In this document: positions 6,915 through 13,470 of the stretch, in pieces
Numbering within the stretch: position 1 is the stretch's first letter
Layout of the letters: each line of letters opens with the position of its first letter
DNA from: QHXQ01 sp036389375
Lineage (GTDB): Bacteria; Acidobacteriota; Blastocatellia; Pyrinomonadales; Pyrinomonadaceae
Assembly: GCA_036389375.1 (NCBI GenBank)
Contig: DASVQA010000041.1
Location: 1 to 19,617, forward strand
Length of the DNA stretch: 19,617 nucleotides
Reading direction: 5' to 3'
Notes under the pieces: model-generated
Seen by the model: the letters and a program-made list of their open reading frames with translations, nothing else
Databases searched by the model: none
Told to the model about the DNA's origin: nothing
Program-made: the position numbers and the translations under genes

Positions 6915-8708
6915 TCAGACTTTGGCAAACACTTCGGCCGGGTCGCCGAGGTCGCGCGCCGACGGGGTGATGATCGTGCGCGCGTTGACGTAAATCTTTT
7001 CGCCCTTCTGGATGGCGCGGCGCACGTCGTCTTCAGAGACGAAGTCGGCGGCCTTGCGCCCGTTCGTGGACGCGGGTTGCGCGCCGCCATTGCCGGCCGG
7101 CGCGGCCGGTTTCGCGGCGACTTCAACAGCGGGGGCGGGCTGCGTTGTGCCGCCGTTGCCGGCGGCGGGCGCAGTTTGTGTGTTGGCCGGCGGCGCAGGC
7201 TGGATCGGGCCGCGCGTCGAGAGAAAACGGTCAACGATGGCCGCCACGTCTTCGCGGCTGACGCGTGCGCCCGTCTGCGCCGGCACGGCCGCCTGCACGG
7301 GCGTCGGGATCATCGCGGCCGGGCGCGCAGCCGTCGCGCCCTGTGCGGGGCGCGCGCTCGGCACGGGGCGCGTCTCAAAGGCGATGCGCTTGATGTCCAT
7401 CAGGTGTAGCGGCGAGATGTTATCGGAGGTGACGTTGCCGCCCCACGAGCCGCAGCCGAGAGTCATGGACGGCGGCAGCGCCGTAGAGAAACCGATTGCG
7501 CCGTGCGTCGTCGGCGTGTTGACGACGACGCGCGAGGCCGGCATCTCCATGCCGTAAGCCTTCGCCATCTCGCGCGAGCGCGTGTGTACGCCGGCCGTGT
7601 GCCCCATGCCGCCGTAACGCAAAATCTCAAGGCAACGCGCCGCGCCGCGCTCGACGCCCTCTTCGACGTAGAAGGCGAGAATGGGCGATAGCTTCTCCAT
7701 CGAGAGCGGGTAATCGCGCCCGACGCCGCCGACCTCCGCGACCAGACAGCGCGTGCCCGGCGGCACACTGAGGCCCGCCATCTGCGCGATTACGTCAACG
7801 GAGCGGCCGACGATCTGCGGATTCAAAGTCCGCTGCGGCGTGGCGACGACCTTGCCCAGTTTGTCCGCGTCGGCCGCGGTCAGGAAATGCGCGCCCTGCG
7901 CGATCAACTCTGCACGCACCTGTTTCGCTACGGGCGCATCGGCCACGATGGCCTGCTCGGAAGCGCAGATCGTGCCGTTGTCGAAACACTTCCCCGTGAG
8001 TATGTTCTGCACGGCGAGCGGCACGTCCGCCGTGCGCTCGATAAAGACCGGCACGTTGCCGGGGCCGACGCCGAACGCGGGTTTGCCCGACGAATAAGCC
8101 GCGCGCACAAGCCCGATGCCGCCCGTCGCCAGTATGACGGCCGTGCGCTTGTGCTTCATCAAAGACTCCGTGCCTTCAATGGTCGCGTTCGCCATGCAGC
8201 CGATAGCAGCGGCCGGCAAGCCTTCTTTGACCGCCGCCTCGCGCATCACACGCGCCGTCTCGTTAATGCACTTCGCGGCCGACGGGTGCGGCGATAGGAC
8301 GATGGCGTTGCGCGATTTGATTGAGATCAGGATTTTGAAGATCGCGGTGGAGGTCGGGTTGGTCGAAGGGATGATGCCGGCGACGACGCCGCGTGGGCTG
8401 GCGATCTCGATCACGTCTTTCGATTCGGAGATGACGCCGACGGTACGCAAGCCCTTGAAGGCGTGCCAGACATCTTCCGCCGCGAAGCGGTTCTTCTCGC
8501 GCTTGTCGGCGGGCACGCCGTAGCCGGTCTCCTCGACCGCCATCCGGCCCAACCGCTCCGCCTCTCTGAGCGCCGCCTGCGCCATCACCTCGCAGATGCG
8601 GTCAATCTTCGCCTGCTCGAAGCGCGCCAGCGCGGCTTGCGCCTGATGCGCCGCTTCGACCAGATCGCGCGCCTGCTGCACCGACACGAGGTCTTTATCG
8701 ACTGACAT
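6915..8708 (-). CDS. CoA-acylating aldehyde dehydrogenase of the BMC type, with long C-terminal targeting tail
   Basis: This is a 597-residue protein from ATG 8708 (MSVDKDLVSVQQARDLV); an upstream TTG at 8720 is less likely. Residues 1-450 are the acylating dehydrogenase core, closest in motif to EutE/PduP and the AdhE N-terminal half. They include GIIPSTNPTSTAIFK, ILATGGIGLVRAAYSSGKPA, and the catalytic cysteine at about 248 in FDNGTICASEQ. The enzyme should convert an aldehyde, NAD+ and CoA to acyl-CoA and NADH. Normal family length is about 450-470, so about 145 residues are added. This tail contains an Ala/Pro linker, an amphipathic helix at about 482-499 (VSREDVAAIVDRFLSTR), a second linker, and a final segment at about 556-597 with SEDDVRRAIQKGEKI and IITPSARDLGD. 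The last segment resembles the ITxxDIRxA...ITPxAR motif at the EutQ and EutT N-termini. It is the core metabolosome enzyme of the locus. Confidence 0.95.
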   Translation of the reverse strand: MSVDKDLVSVQQARDLVEAAHQAQAALARFEQAKIDRICEVMAQAALREAERLGRMAVEETGYGVPADKREKNRFAAEDVWHAFKGLRTVGVISESKDVIEIASPRGVVAGIIPSTNPTSTAIFKILISIKSRNAIVLSPHPSAAKCINETARVMREAAVKEGLPAAAIGCMANATIEGTESLMKHKRTAVILATGGIGLVRAAYSSGKPAFGVGPGNVPVFIERTADVPLAVQNILTGKCFDNGTICASEQAIVADAPVAKQVRAELIAQGAHFLTAADADKLGKVVATPQRTLNPQIVGRSVDVIAQMAGLSVPPGTRCLVAEVGGVGRDYPLSMEKLSPILAFYVEEGVERGAARCLEILRYGGMGHTAGVHTRSREMAKAYGMEMPASRVVVNTPTTHGAIGFSTALPPSMTLGCGSWGGNVTSDNISPLHLMDIKRIAFETRPVPSARPAQGATAARPAAMIPTPVQAAVPAQTGARVSREDVAAIVDRFLSTRGPIQPAPPANTQTAPAAGNGGTTQPAPAVEVAAKPAAPAGNGGAQPASTNGRKAADFVSEDDVRRAIQKGEKIYVNARTIITPSARDLGDPAEVFAKV

Positions 8709-8722
8709 GACGACCCCCAAGC

Positions 8723-8775
8723 AGTAGCCAGCAGCCAGTAGAAAAGCAAATATCTTCTACTGGCTACCGACTACT
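8723..8775. repeat. Inverted repeat with 7-base periodicity between BMC-H and ALDH genes
   Basis: Arms 8723-8743 and 8755-8775 (21 bases each, 11-base centre) pair at 18 of 21 positions. The other three become G-U pairs in the minus-strand (operon) transcript, so the RNA stem would be continuous. Heptads are visible as AGTAGCC, AGCAGCC, AGTAGAA and TTCTACT, GGCTACC, GACTACT. It starts 1 base after the BMC-H stop and ends 14 bases before the ALDH start. Confidence 0.9.
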
Positions 8776-8776
8776 T

Positions 8777-9181
8777 TCACTTCGCTCTTTCCTTATTGTT
8801 CTCGCGCGCGCCGGCTGGCAGCGAGCGCCCTTGGTCGCCTTCGCCGAGTTGACCGGCCGAGCCGCCGCCTTGCAGGGCGCGTTCGTCGGGGCTGTAGCCG
8901 GTGCGACCGTTACGGGGCAGGACGCGTTCGACCTCTGTGTGCGGGCGCGGGATGACATGCACGCTGATCAATTCGCCGACGCGGCGCGCGGCGGCCGCGC
9001 CGGCATCGGTCGCGGCTTTGACCGCGCCCACGTCGCCGCGCACGAAGATCGTCACATAGCCTGCGCCGATATACTCTTTGCCGATCAGTTGAACGTTCGC
9101 GGCCTTGACCATCGCGTCGGCCGCCTCGACCGCGCCGACGAACCCTTTGGTCTCGACCATGCCGAGTGCTTCGAGAGGCAT
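8777..9181 (-). CDS. BMC-H microcompartment shell protein (first copy, with long C-terminal tail)
   Basis: This is a 134-residue protein with one BMC domain at about 1-88: MPLEALGMVETKGFVGAVEA, DAMVKAANVQLIGKEYIGAG, VTIFVRGDVGAVKAATDAGA and the ISVHVIPRPH strand. It forms hexamers that tile the shell facets. The pore loop reads Gly39-Ala40-Gly41. The tail adds about 45 residues (VLPRNGRTGYSPDERALQGG, then a Gly/Ser/Gln- and charge-rich end) beyond the usual family length of about 90-95. It is the first gene of the BMC run, with AGGA 8 bases before the ATG and a candidate promoter 73 bases upstream. It is followed by a heptad inverted repeat, an arrangement that could raise shell protein over downstream enzymes. 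Confidence 0.97.
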   Translation of the reverse strand: MPLEALGMVETKGFVGAVEAADAMVKAANVQLIGKEYIGAGYVTIFVRGDVGAVKAATDAGAAAARRVGELISVHVIPRPHTEVERVLPRNGRTGYSPDERALQGGGSAGQLGEGDQGRSLPAGARENNKERAK

Positions 9182-9253
9182 AAACGGAGTCCTCGCTTTT
9201 CTGATTGTAGAAGTGAAAACGCTGCTCGCTCGTGCAGTCCGTGGAACGCGCTC

Positions 9254-9282
9254 AACGTAGCACCGCCCGCGCGAAGAATCAA
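9254..9282 (-). promoter_or_regulatory. Candidate sigma70-type promoter of the BMC operon
   Basis: On the minus strand, TTGATT (9277-9282) and TACGTT (9254-9259) are separated by 17 bases. The predicted start of transcription is near 9247, giving a leader of about 65 bases before the first BMC-H gene. Both hexamers are imperfect. The rest of the 9182-9334 gap shows no gene. Confidence 0.4.
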
Positions 9283-9334
9283 GCGGCGCGCCAACTGACT
9301 GGACAGCAATTGTGCGTGCAAAAATGTGTGGGTC

Positions 9335-10219
9335 TTAGCTTTCGCCCGTCGCCAGCTTTCGTTGCCACCAGATTGTAATAATCTCGCCGCGCAGAAACAC
9401 TTTAGGATCAGACCAGACAGCCCTAGTTGTTCCTGCTTCCTCAGGTTTAGAGTGGAATTGAATCTCAAAGTCAGATGGATGATTCACAATGATGCACACG
9501 CCGATGGTGGGGATAGCCGGCAGATCGAATTGGAAATGGTCGCTGCCGATGTCCGGGTAAATCTGCGAATACTTAACTCTGTATTTGTAATACAGACGTT
9601 CATACGTTGCTTTCGGCTCTAGCTCGGTCGTCCGCCCTTTAATGGCAATGGTGGCCGCATCTGCATTAGCCGCATTGTATGAATTAACCAGCGTGGCGAG
9701 GGCAGGGCCGCTCAAGTTATAGTTTGCCAGCCGGTCATTGGACTCGCATGACAACAGTTCAATGGTGGGCGAAGTATATCTGTCGAGCGCTAGTTCACTT
9801 GTATATAACTGCCGGCGGTGGGTGATATTTACCGCCTCAAAGGAGAAATCGGTAGCCAGTATGATGTGCTGCGCTCGCTCAGGATGGGGCGAGATCGTGT
9901 AAGTACAAGTCCAGTCGCGCCGCACGATCTTAGTGTCGCGCACTTCTCTGATGGTATCCTGCATTGCGGTCGGCAGCGCGTAGCCGAGCAGATATTTATC
10001 AATATCGCGCGCGGCCTCTTTAATGAGGTGTTTTTTGGCATAATAATCGACAGTCAAACCCAGAATGCCGGCGATAATCAGCGCGTGGCCAAGTGAATGC
10101 ACGGCTTCTGAGTCAACATAGCGAATCAGCCCGAACCCTAGAGCGATCAGCAGCATGAAGCTTAACGGCATCCAAGGAAACAATCTATCTTTTGCGTGTC
10201 CGTCTGCTGGCTGGTTCAT
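9335..10219 (-). CDS. Uncharacterised two-transmembrane-helix membrane protein
   Basis: This protein is 294 residues from ATG 10219. GGAG lies 6 bases before this ATG and only 3 before the alternative ATG at 10222. Two hydrophobic helices lie near the N-terminus at about 17-34 (MPLSFMLLIALGFGLIRYV) and 42-60 (SLGHALIIAGILGLTVDYY). A largely soluble domain of about 230 residues follows, probably cytoplasmic: YAKKHLIKEAARDIDKYLLG, TIREVRDTKIVRRDWTCTYT, then mixed beta segments such as YYKYRVKYSQIYPDIG and a Trp-rich end (IITIWWQRK). I do not recognise the family. GC content looks clearly lower by eye than in the neighbours, which suggests recent acquisition. It precedes the BMC operon on the same strand but has its own promoter and 153 bases of separation. 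A sensor or effector role is only a guess. Confidence 0.75.
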   Translation of the reverse strand: MNQPADGHAKDRLFPWMPLSFMLLIALGFGLIRYVDSEAVHSLGHALIIAGILGLTVDYYAKKHLIKEAARDIDKYLLGYALPTAMQDTIREVRDTKIVRRDWTCTYTISPHPERAQHIILATDFSFEAVNITHRRQLYTSELALDRYTSPTIELLSCESNDRLANYNLSGPALATLVNSYNAANADAATIAIKGRTTELEPKATYERLYYKYRVKYSQIYPDIGSDHFQFDLPAIPTIGVCIIVNHPSDFEIQFHSKPEEAGTTRAVWSDPKVFLRGEIITIWWQRKLATGES

Positions 10220-10300
10220 CATCCGCTCCGCAGGTGTAAGGTCGAGGGTTGAGACGTGGGTTGACCTGATGGCTGATAGCTTAAGGCAAGCTCTTTTGCG

Positions 10301-10374
10301 GTCAACCGTTAGCTAAATAGCAGTTGGTGATAATAGGTCTATGTTTTTGGCCCGTCAACGGTTAATTAACTGGC
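10301..10374. repeat. Pair of near-identical 21-base direct repeats upstream of the two-TM gene
   Basis: GTCAACCGTTAGCTAAATAG (from 10301) and GTCAACGGTTAATTAACTGG (from 10354) match at about 16 of 21 positions. They are spaced 53 bases apart, close to five helical turns. The second copy overlaps the -35 hexamer of the minus-strand promoter. They may be a regulator site pair or the remains of duplicated promoters. Confidence 0.5.
10330..10358 (-). promoter_or_regulatory. Sigma70-type promoter of the two-TM membrane protein gene
   Basis: On the minus strand, TTGACG (10353-10358) and TATTAT (10330-10335) are separated by 17 bases, close to consensus. The predicted start is near 10323, leaving a leader of about 100 bases. 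Confidence 0.65.
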
Positions 10375-10397
10375 CATCTGCCTGACCCGCCTAAAGT

Positions 10398-10427
10398 TTG
10401 ACAGTCTCGCGCGGCGCACGTTATAGT
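10398..10427 (+). promoter_or_regulatory. Strong sigma70-type promoter of the rodZ-like gene
   Basis: TTGACA (10398-10403) and TATAGT (10422-10427) have an 18-base spacer. The predicted start is near 10434, giving a leader of about 87 bases. It lies in the 298-base gap with the divergent promoter of the two-TM gene. Confidence 0.75.
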
Positions 10428-10431
10428 GCGC
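10414..10431. promoter_or_regulatory. Dyad symmetric site over the -10 element (candidate operator)
   Basis: GCGCAC (10414-10419) and GTGCGC (10426-10431) are perfect inverted half-sites with a 6-base centre, overlapping the -10 hexamer of the rodZ-like promoter. A bound dimer would block RNA polymerase. The short GC-rich arms could also be chance in this base composition. Confidence 0.4.
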
Positions 10432-10520
10432 GCAAAGTCCCGGCCGGCTCAACATAGACGAGGGCGAGCGGATTTAGTGAGGCGGCGGGCAGCCATAAGT
10501 CTTCTAAATCAGCGCGAGAC

Positions 10521-11363
10521 GTGAACTCTAAAACCTCTGACTCAACGCCCGACGAGCGCGCGCAAGCATCGGGGGCAGAGTCGTCGCTCGGCGCGCAACT
10601 GCGCCGCGCGCGCGAGTCACAAAACCTGTCCTTACGCGACGTGTCCGACCAGACGCGCATCTCGCGCCGTTACCTCGAAGCTATCGAAGCCGACGACTAC
10701 AAGAATCTGCCCGGTGGCATCTTCAACCGCAGTTTCGTCAAAGCATTCGCCAAAACGGTCGGCTTACCTGAAGCCGACGCCATCCGCGCCTACGAGCGCA
10801 CGGCCCGCGCGCAGGGCGAGACGCCCGACGACGTGCCGACCTCGCGCCAACCCTCGCGCATCTACACCGACGGCGAACCCACGCGCTCGCCCCTTGTCAC
10901 CATCGGGCTGAGCATGCTGATCCTCGCCGTTATCGTGCTGGGCGTCTTCGGTCTGCTCCACTGGAAGAATCGGAACGAGCAGCGCACCGAGCAGACGGCG
11001 ACGAATCAGCCGGTCGGCAACGCGAACAATCAAACCAGCGCGCCCGTCAATCAGCCGACGCCCACGCCCACCCTTGCCGTCGCACAGGGGCTGAACGTGC
11101 AGGTCAAGGCGAAGGGCCAAGAGGTCTGGCTGCGCACGAAAGTGGACGCTCAGCCGTCTACGGACGGGACGCTCGCCGCCGACGAAGTTAAAGAACTGAA
11201 GGCGACGGACACGGTGAGTTTGCAATACTCGAAGAGTAGAGCGGGTATGCTCGAAGTGACCGTCAACGGTCGGGTGACGCCCGTGCCAACCGAGGCTAAA
11301 GGTAAACCGCTCGTCGAGTTTTTAATTACCAAAGACAACGCGCAACCATCGCAACAACCTTAG
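10521..11363 (+). CDS. RodZ-like helix-turn-helix membrane protein
   Basis: This is a 280-residue protein from GTG 10521, the first plausible start after an in-frame TAG. The N-terminal Xre-type HTH at about 22-90 (LGAQLRRARESQNLSLRDVS, TRISRRYLEAIEADDY, GGIFNRSFVKAFAKTVGLPE) is of the HTH_25 type found in RodZ. A linker is followed by one transmembrane helix at about 124-147 (VTIGLSMLILAVIVLGVFGL). Then comes a Thr/Gln/Pro-rich periplasmic stretch and a C-terminal beta domain like the RodZ DUF4115 (LNVQVKAKGQEVWLRTKVDA to GKPLVEFLITKD). RodZ links MreB to cell-wall elongation; many relatives have the same layout with untested roles. It is transcribed from a strong promoter and lies 180 bases before guaB. 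The dyad over its promoter raises the possibility of autoregulation, which is inference. Confidence 0.88.
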   Translation: MNSKTSDSTPDERAQASGAESSLGAQLRRARESQNLSLRDVSDQTRISRRYLEAIEADDYKNLPGGIFNRSFVKAFAKTVGLPEADAIRAYERTARAQGETPDDVPTSRQPSRIYTDGEPTRSPLVTIGLSMLILAVIVLGVFGLLHWKNRNEQRTEQTATNQPVGNANNQTSAPVNQPTPTPTLAVAQGLNVQVKAKGQEVWLRTKVDAQPSTDGTLAADEVKELKATDTVSLQYSKSRAGMLEVTVNGRVTPVPTEAKGKPLVEFLITKDNAQPSQQP

Positions 11364-11543
11364 TGCCCGTCCGGCCCGTGCCGGCGCAACGAGCGCCCGC
11401 GCGTGCCCGCCGCTTGCTGCCCGCCCCGCGCTTTGTTACGCTCCTGTTTGCTCCCGGCAACGCAACTCCATTCACTCAGCCCGCACGGCGACAGTCCCTC
11501 GTCGCGCCCCGACCTTTTTGAAGGGAGGCCTTTTTAACTCATC

Positions 11544-13010
11544 ATGCTGACCAGCGATTTAACCGAAGGCTTGACGTTTGACGACGTACTGCTCGTGCCC
11601 GGCCGCAGCGACGTGCTGCCGAACGAGACCGACACCGCGACGCAGTTTACGCGCGGCATCACCTTGCGCATCCCGCTCTGCTCCGCCGCGATGGACACGG
11701 TCACGGAAGCCGCGCTCGCCATCGCGCTGGCCCAGCAGGGCGGCATCGGCGTCATTCATAAGAATCTGCCCGTCGAGCGTCAGGCGGAAGAGGTTGATAA
11801 GGTGAAGCGTTCGGAATCGGGCATGATCGTTGACCCGGTCACGATCCGCCCCGACCGGCCCGTCTCTGATGCGCTCGCCGTGATGGAGCGCTACAAGATT
11901 TCGGGCGTGCCCGTCGTGGACGAAGGCGGCCACCTCGTCGGCATCATCACCAACCGCGACCTGCGCTTCGAGACGCGCTTCCAGATTCCCATCGCCGAAG
12001 TGATGACCAAGCAGCCGCTCGTCACCGTGCCCGTGGGCACGACGCTCGAACAGGCCAAGGCCGTGCTGCAAAAGCACCGCATCGAAAAGCTGCTGGTCAT
12101 AGACGGCGACAAACATCTGAAAGGTCTCATCACCGTCAAAGACATTCAGAAGGCGATCAAGTACCCGCACGCGGCGAAGGACGATCTGGGCCGCCTGCGC
12201 GTCGCCGCCGCCATCGGCGCAACCGGCGACTTCCGAGAGCGTGCCGACGAACTCGTTAAAGCCCGCGTGGATTGCCTCGTGATTGACACCGCGCATGGCC
12301 ACTCTTCGCGCGTCATCGAAGCCGTACGCGAGATTAAGCGCCGCCACTCGGACACACAACTCATCGCCGGCAACATCGCCACGACCGAAGGCGCACGCGA
12401 GTTGATCGATGCGGGCGTGGACGCAATTAAGTGCGGCATCGGCCCCGGCTCGATCTGCACGACGCGCGTCGTGACCGGCGCGGGCGTGCCGCAGATCACG
12501 GCGATTCAAAACTGCGTGCAGGCCGCGCGCGGCAGCGGCGTGCCGATCATCGCCGACGGCGGTGTGAAATTCTCCGGCGACGTGGCCAAGGCGATTGCCA
12601 CAGGCGCGGATGTCGTGATGATCGGCTCGCTCTTTGCGGGTGTGGAGGAATCGCCCGGCGAGTTGATTCTATTTCAGGGGCGCTCGTTCAAAGCGTATCG
12701 CGGCATGGGTTCGATTGGTGCGATGCGCGAAGGCTCGCGCGACCGCTACGCGCAGGAGGCGACCGACGTGGAATCCAAACTCGTGCCCGAAGGCATCGAG
12801 GGGCGCGTGCCTTACAAGGGCACACTCGCCGACATGGTCACGCAACTCGTCGGCGGGCTGCGCGCCGGCATGGGCTACACGGGCTGTCGCACCATCCGCG
12901 AGTTTCAAGAGAACACGCGCTTCGTCCGCATCAGCGCGGCGGGTCTGCGCGAGTCGCACGTCCACGACGTAATCATCACGAAGGAAGCGCCGAACTACAG
13001 GCTGGAATAA
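11544..13010 (+). CDS. guaB: Inosine-5'-monophosphate dehydrogenase
   Basis: This is a 488-residue enzyme of normal bacterial length that oxidises IMP to XMP with NAD+, the committed step of GMP synthesis in the cytosol. The start MLTSDLTEGLTFDDVLLVPG is canonical. Residues about 95-205 hold the two regulatory CBS domains (ISGVPVVDEGGHLVGIITNR and HRIEKLLVIDGDKHLKGLIT). The catalytic loop is GIGPGSICTTR with nucleophile Cys305. The FSGDVAKAIATGADVVMIGS phosphate site, the EGIEGRVPYKG flap and the AGMGYTGCRTI segment are intact. ATG 11544 is the only start after an in-frame TAA, and the GGAGG lies an unusually long 15 bases upstream. The 180-base gap before it shows no gene. A small frameshifted gene follows after 39 bases and a strong terminator ends the group. 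Confidence 0.98.
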   Translation: MLTSDLTEGLTFDDVLLVPGRSDVLPNETDTATQFTRGITLRIPLCSAAMDTVTEAALAIALAQQGGIGVIHKNLPVERQAEEVDKVKRSESGMIVDPVTIRPDRPVSDALAVMERYKISGVPVVDEGGHLVGIITNRDLRFETRFQIPIAEVMTKQPLVTVPVGTTLEQAKAVLQKHRIEKLLVIDGDKHLKGLITVKDIQKAIKYPHAAKDDLGRLRVAAAIGATGDFRERADELVKARVDCLVIDTAHGHSSRVIEAVREIKRRHSDTQLIAGNIATTEGARELIDAGVDAIKCGIGPGSICTTRVVTGAGVPQITAIQNCVQAARGSGVPIIADGGVKFSGDVAKAIATGADVVMIGSLFAGVEESPGELILFQGRSFKAYRGMGSIGAMREGSRDRYAQEATDVESKLVPEGIEGRVPYKGTLADMVTQLVGGLRAGMGYTGCRTIREFQENTRFVRISAAGLRESHVHDVIITKEAPNYRLE

Positions 13011-13049
13011 GCAACGCGAGTTTGACGGCGAACGAACGGAGCAGCATTT

Positions 13050-13369
13050 ATGACCGGCGAAGAGATGGAGCGCGCAATTCAGTTCATCCTTCGCAGCAAT
13101 CGCAACTCACAGCGACGGTCGAACGCGTGTCTGAGAAGATAGAGCGCATGTCTGAGAAGGTTGATCGAAACGCCGATAACGTAACCGCATTGCTGGCTAT
13201 GGCTGAGATTCAGGCGGGCGAGATCAAAGAACTCAGCGCGGCCGTCCGGGCGTATGACGAGCACACGCGCAATCTGGACGTGCGCACGCGCAACACAGAC
13301 GAACGCCTCAACGCCCTTATCAATATCGTTGAACGCTACAGCAGCGAAAGGCGCAACGGGCAGACTTAA
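13050..13369 (+). pseudogene. Small coiled-coil protein gene with apparent one-base frameshift
   Basis: ATG 13050 has GGAG 8 bases upstream and starts MTGEEMERAIQFILRSN, but this frame hits TAG after about 30 codons. The next frame continues seamlessly from about 13092 as QQSQLTATVERVSEKIERMS, ending YSSERRNGQT at 13369. Together they match the plan of small helical proteins in this kind of genome that start EEMERAIxFILxQQ and end ERLNALINIVERY (recalled from general knowledge). Adding one C near 13092-13094 would restore an uninterrupted protein of about 106 residues: an N-terminal helix, then a long coiled coil. Function is unknown. It could be a true mutation, a sequencing error, or a shorter protein started at GTG or ATG near 13127-13150. 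It lies 39 bases after guaB and before a terminator. Confidence 0.65.
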
Positions 13370-13395
13370 GCAGAACGGGTTTTATGAATAACGCA

Positions 13396-13447
13396 AGGGC
13401 AGAGGCGAGTTACAAACCCACGTTAACTCGCCTCTGCCCTCTTTTTT
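13396..13447 (+). terminator. Intrinsic terminator
   Basis: Perfect 17-base arms at 13396-13412 and 13424-13440 (AGGGCAGAGGCGAGTTA and its complement) surround an 11-base loop, followed by CTTTTTT. It ends the plus-strand guaB group. It lies between convergent genes, but the minus-strand side lacks a good T-run, so it acts mainly in the plus direction. Confidence 0.95.
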
Positions 13448-13470
13448 ATTAACTACGAGGCTCGCTTGGC

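Noticed and set aside
5840..8776. Heptad repeats considered as a CRISPR array
   Set aside because: Units are 7 bases, degenerate and without spacers, and no cas genes are present.
11364..11543. Candidate promoter (TTGCTG-N17-TACGCT) and short hairpin before guaB
   Set aside because: Both hexamers are poor and the hairpin stem is only 5 pairs; not strong enough to annotate.
11559..12509. 316-residue minus-strand frame opposite guaB
   Set aside because: Mirror frame of a strongly conserved gene in GC-rich DNA with no recognisable motif.
12431..13369. 312-residue plus-strand frame over the end of guaB
   Set aside because: The first two thirds are an Arg/His-rich shadow of guaB; only the last part after about 13092 is real coding sequence.
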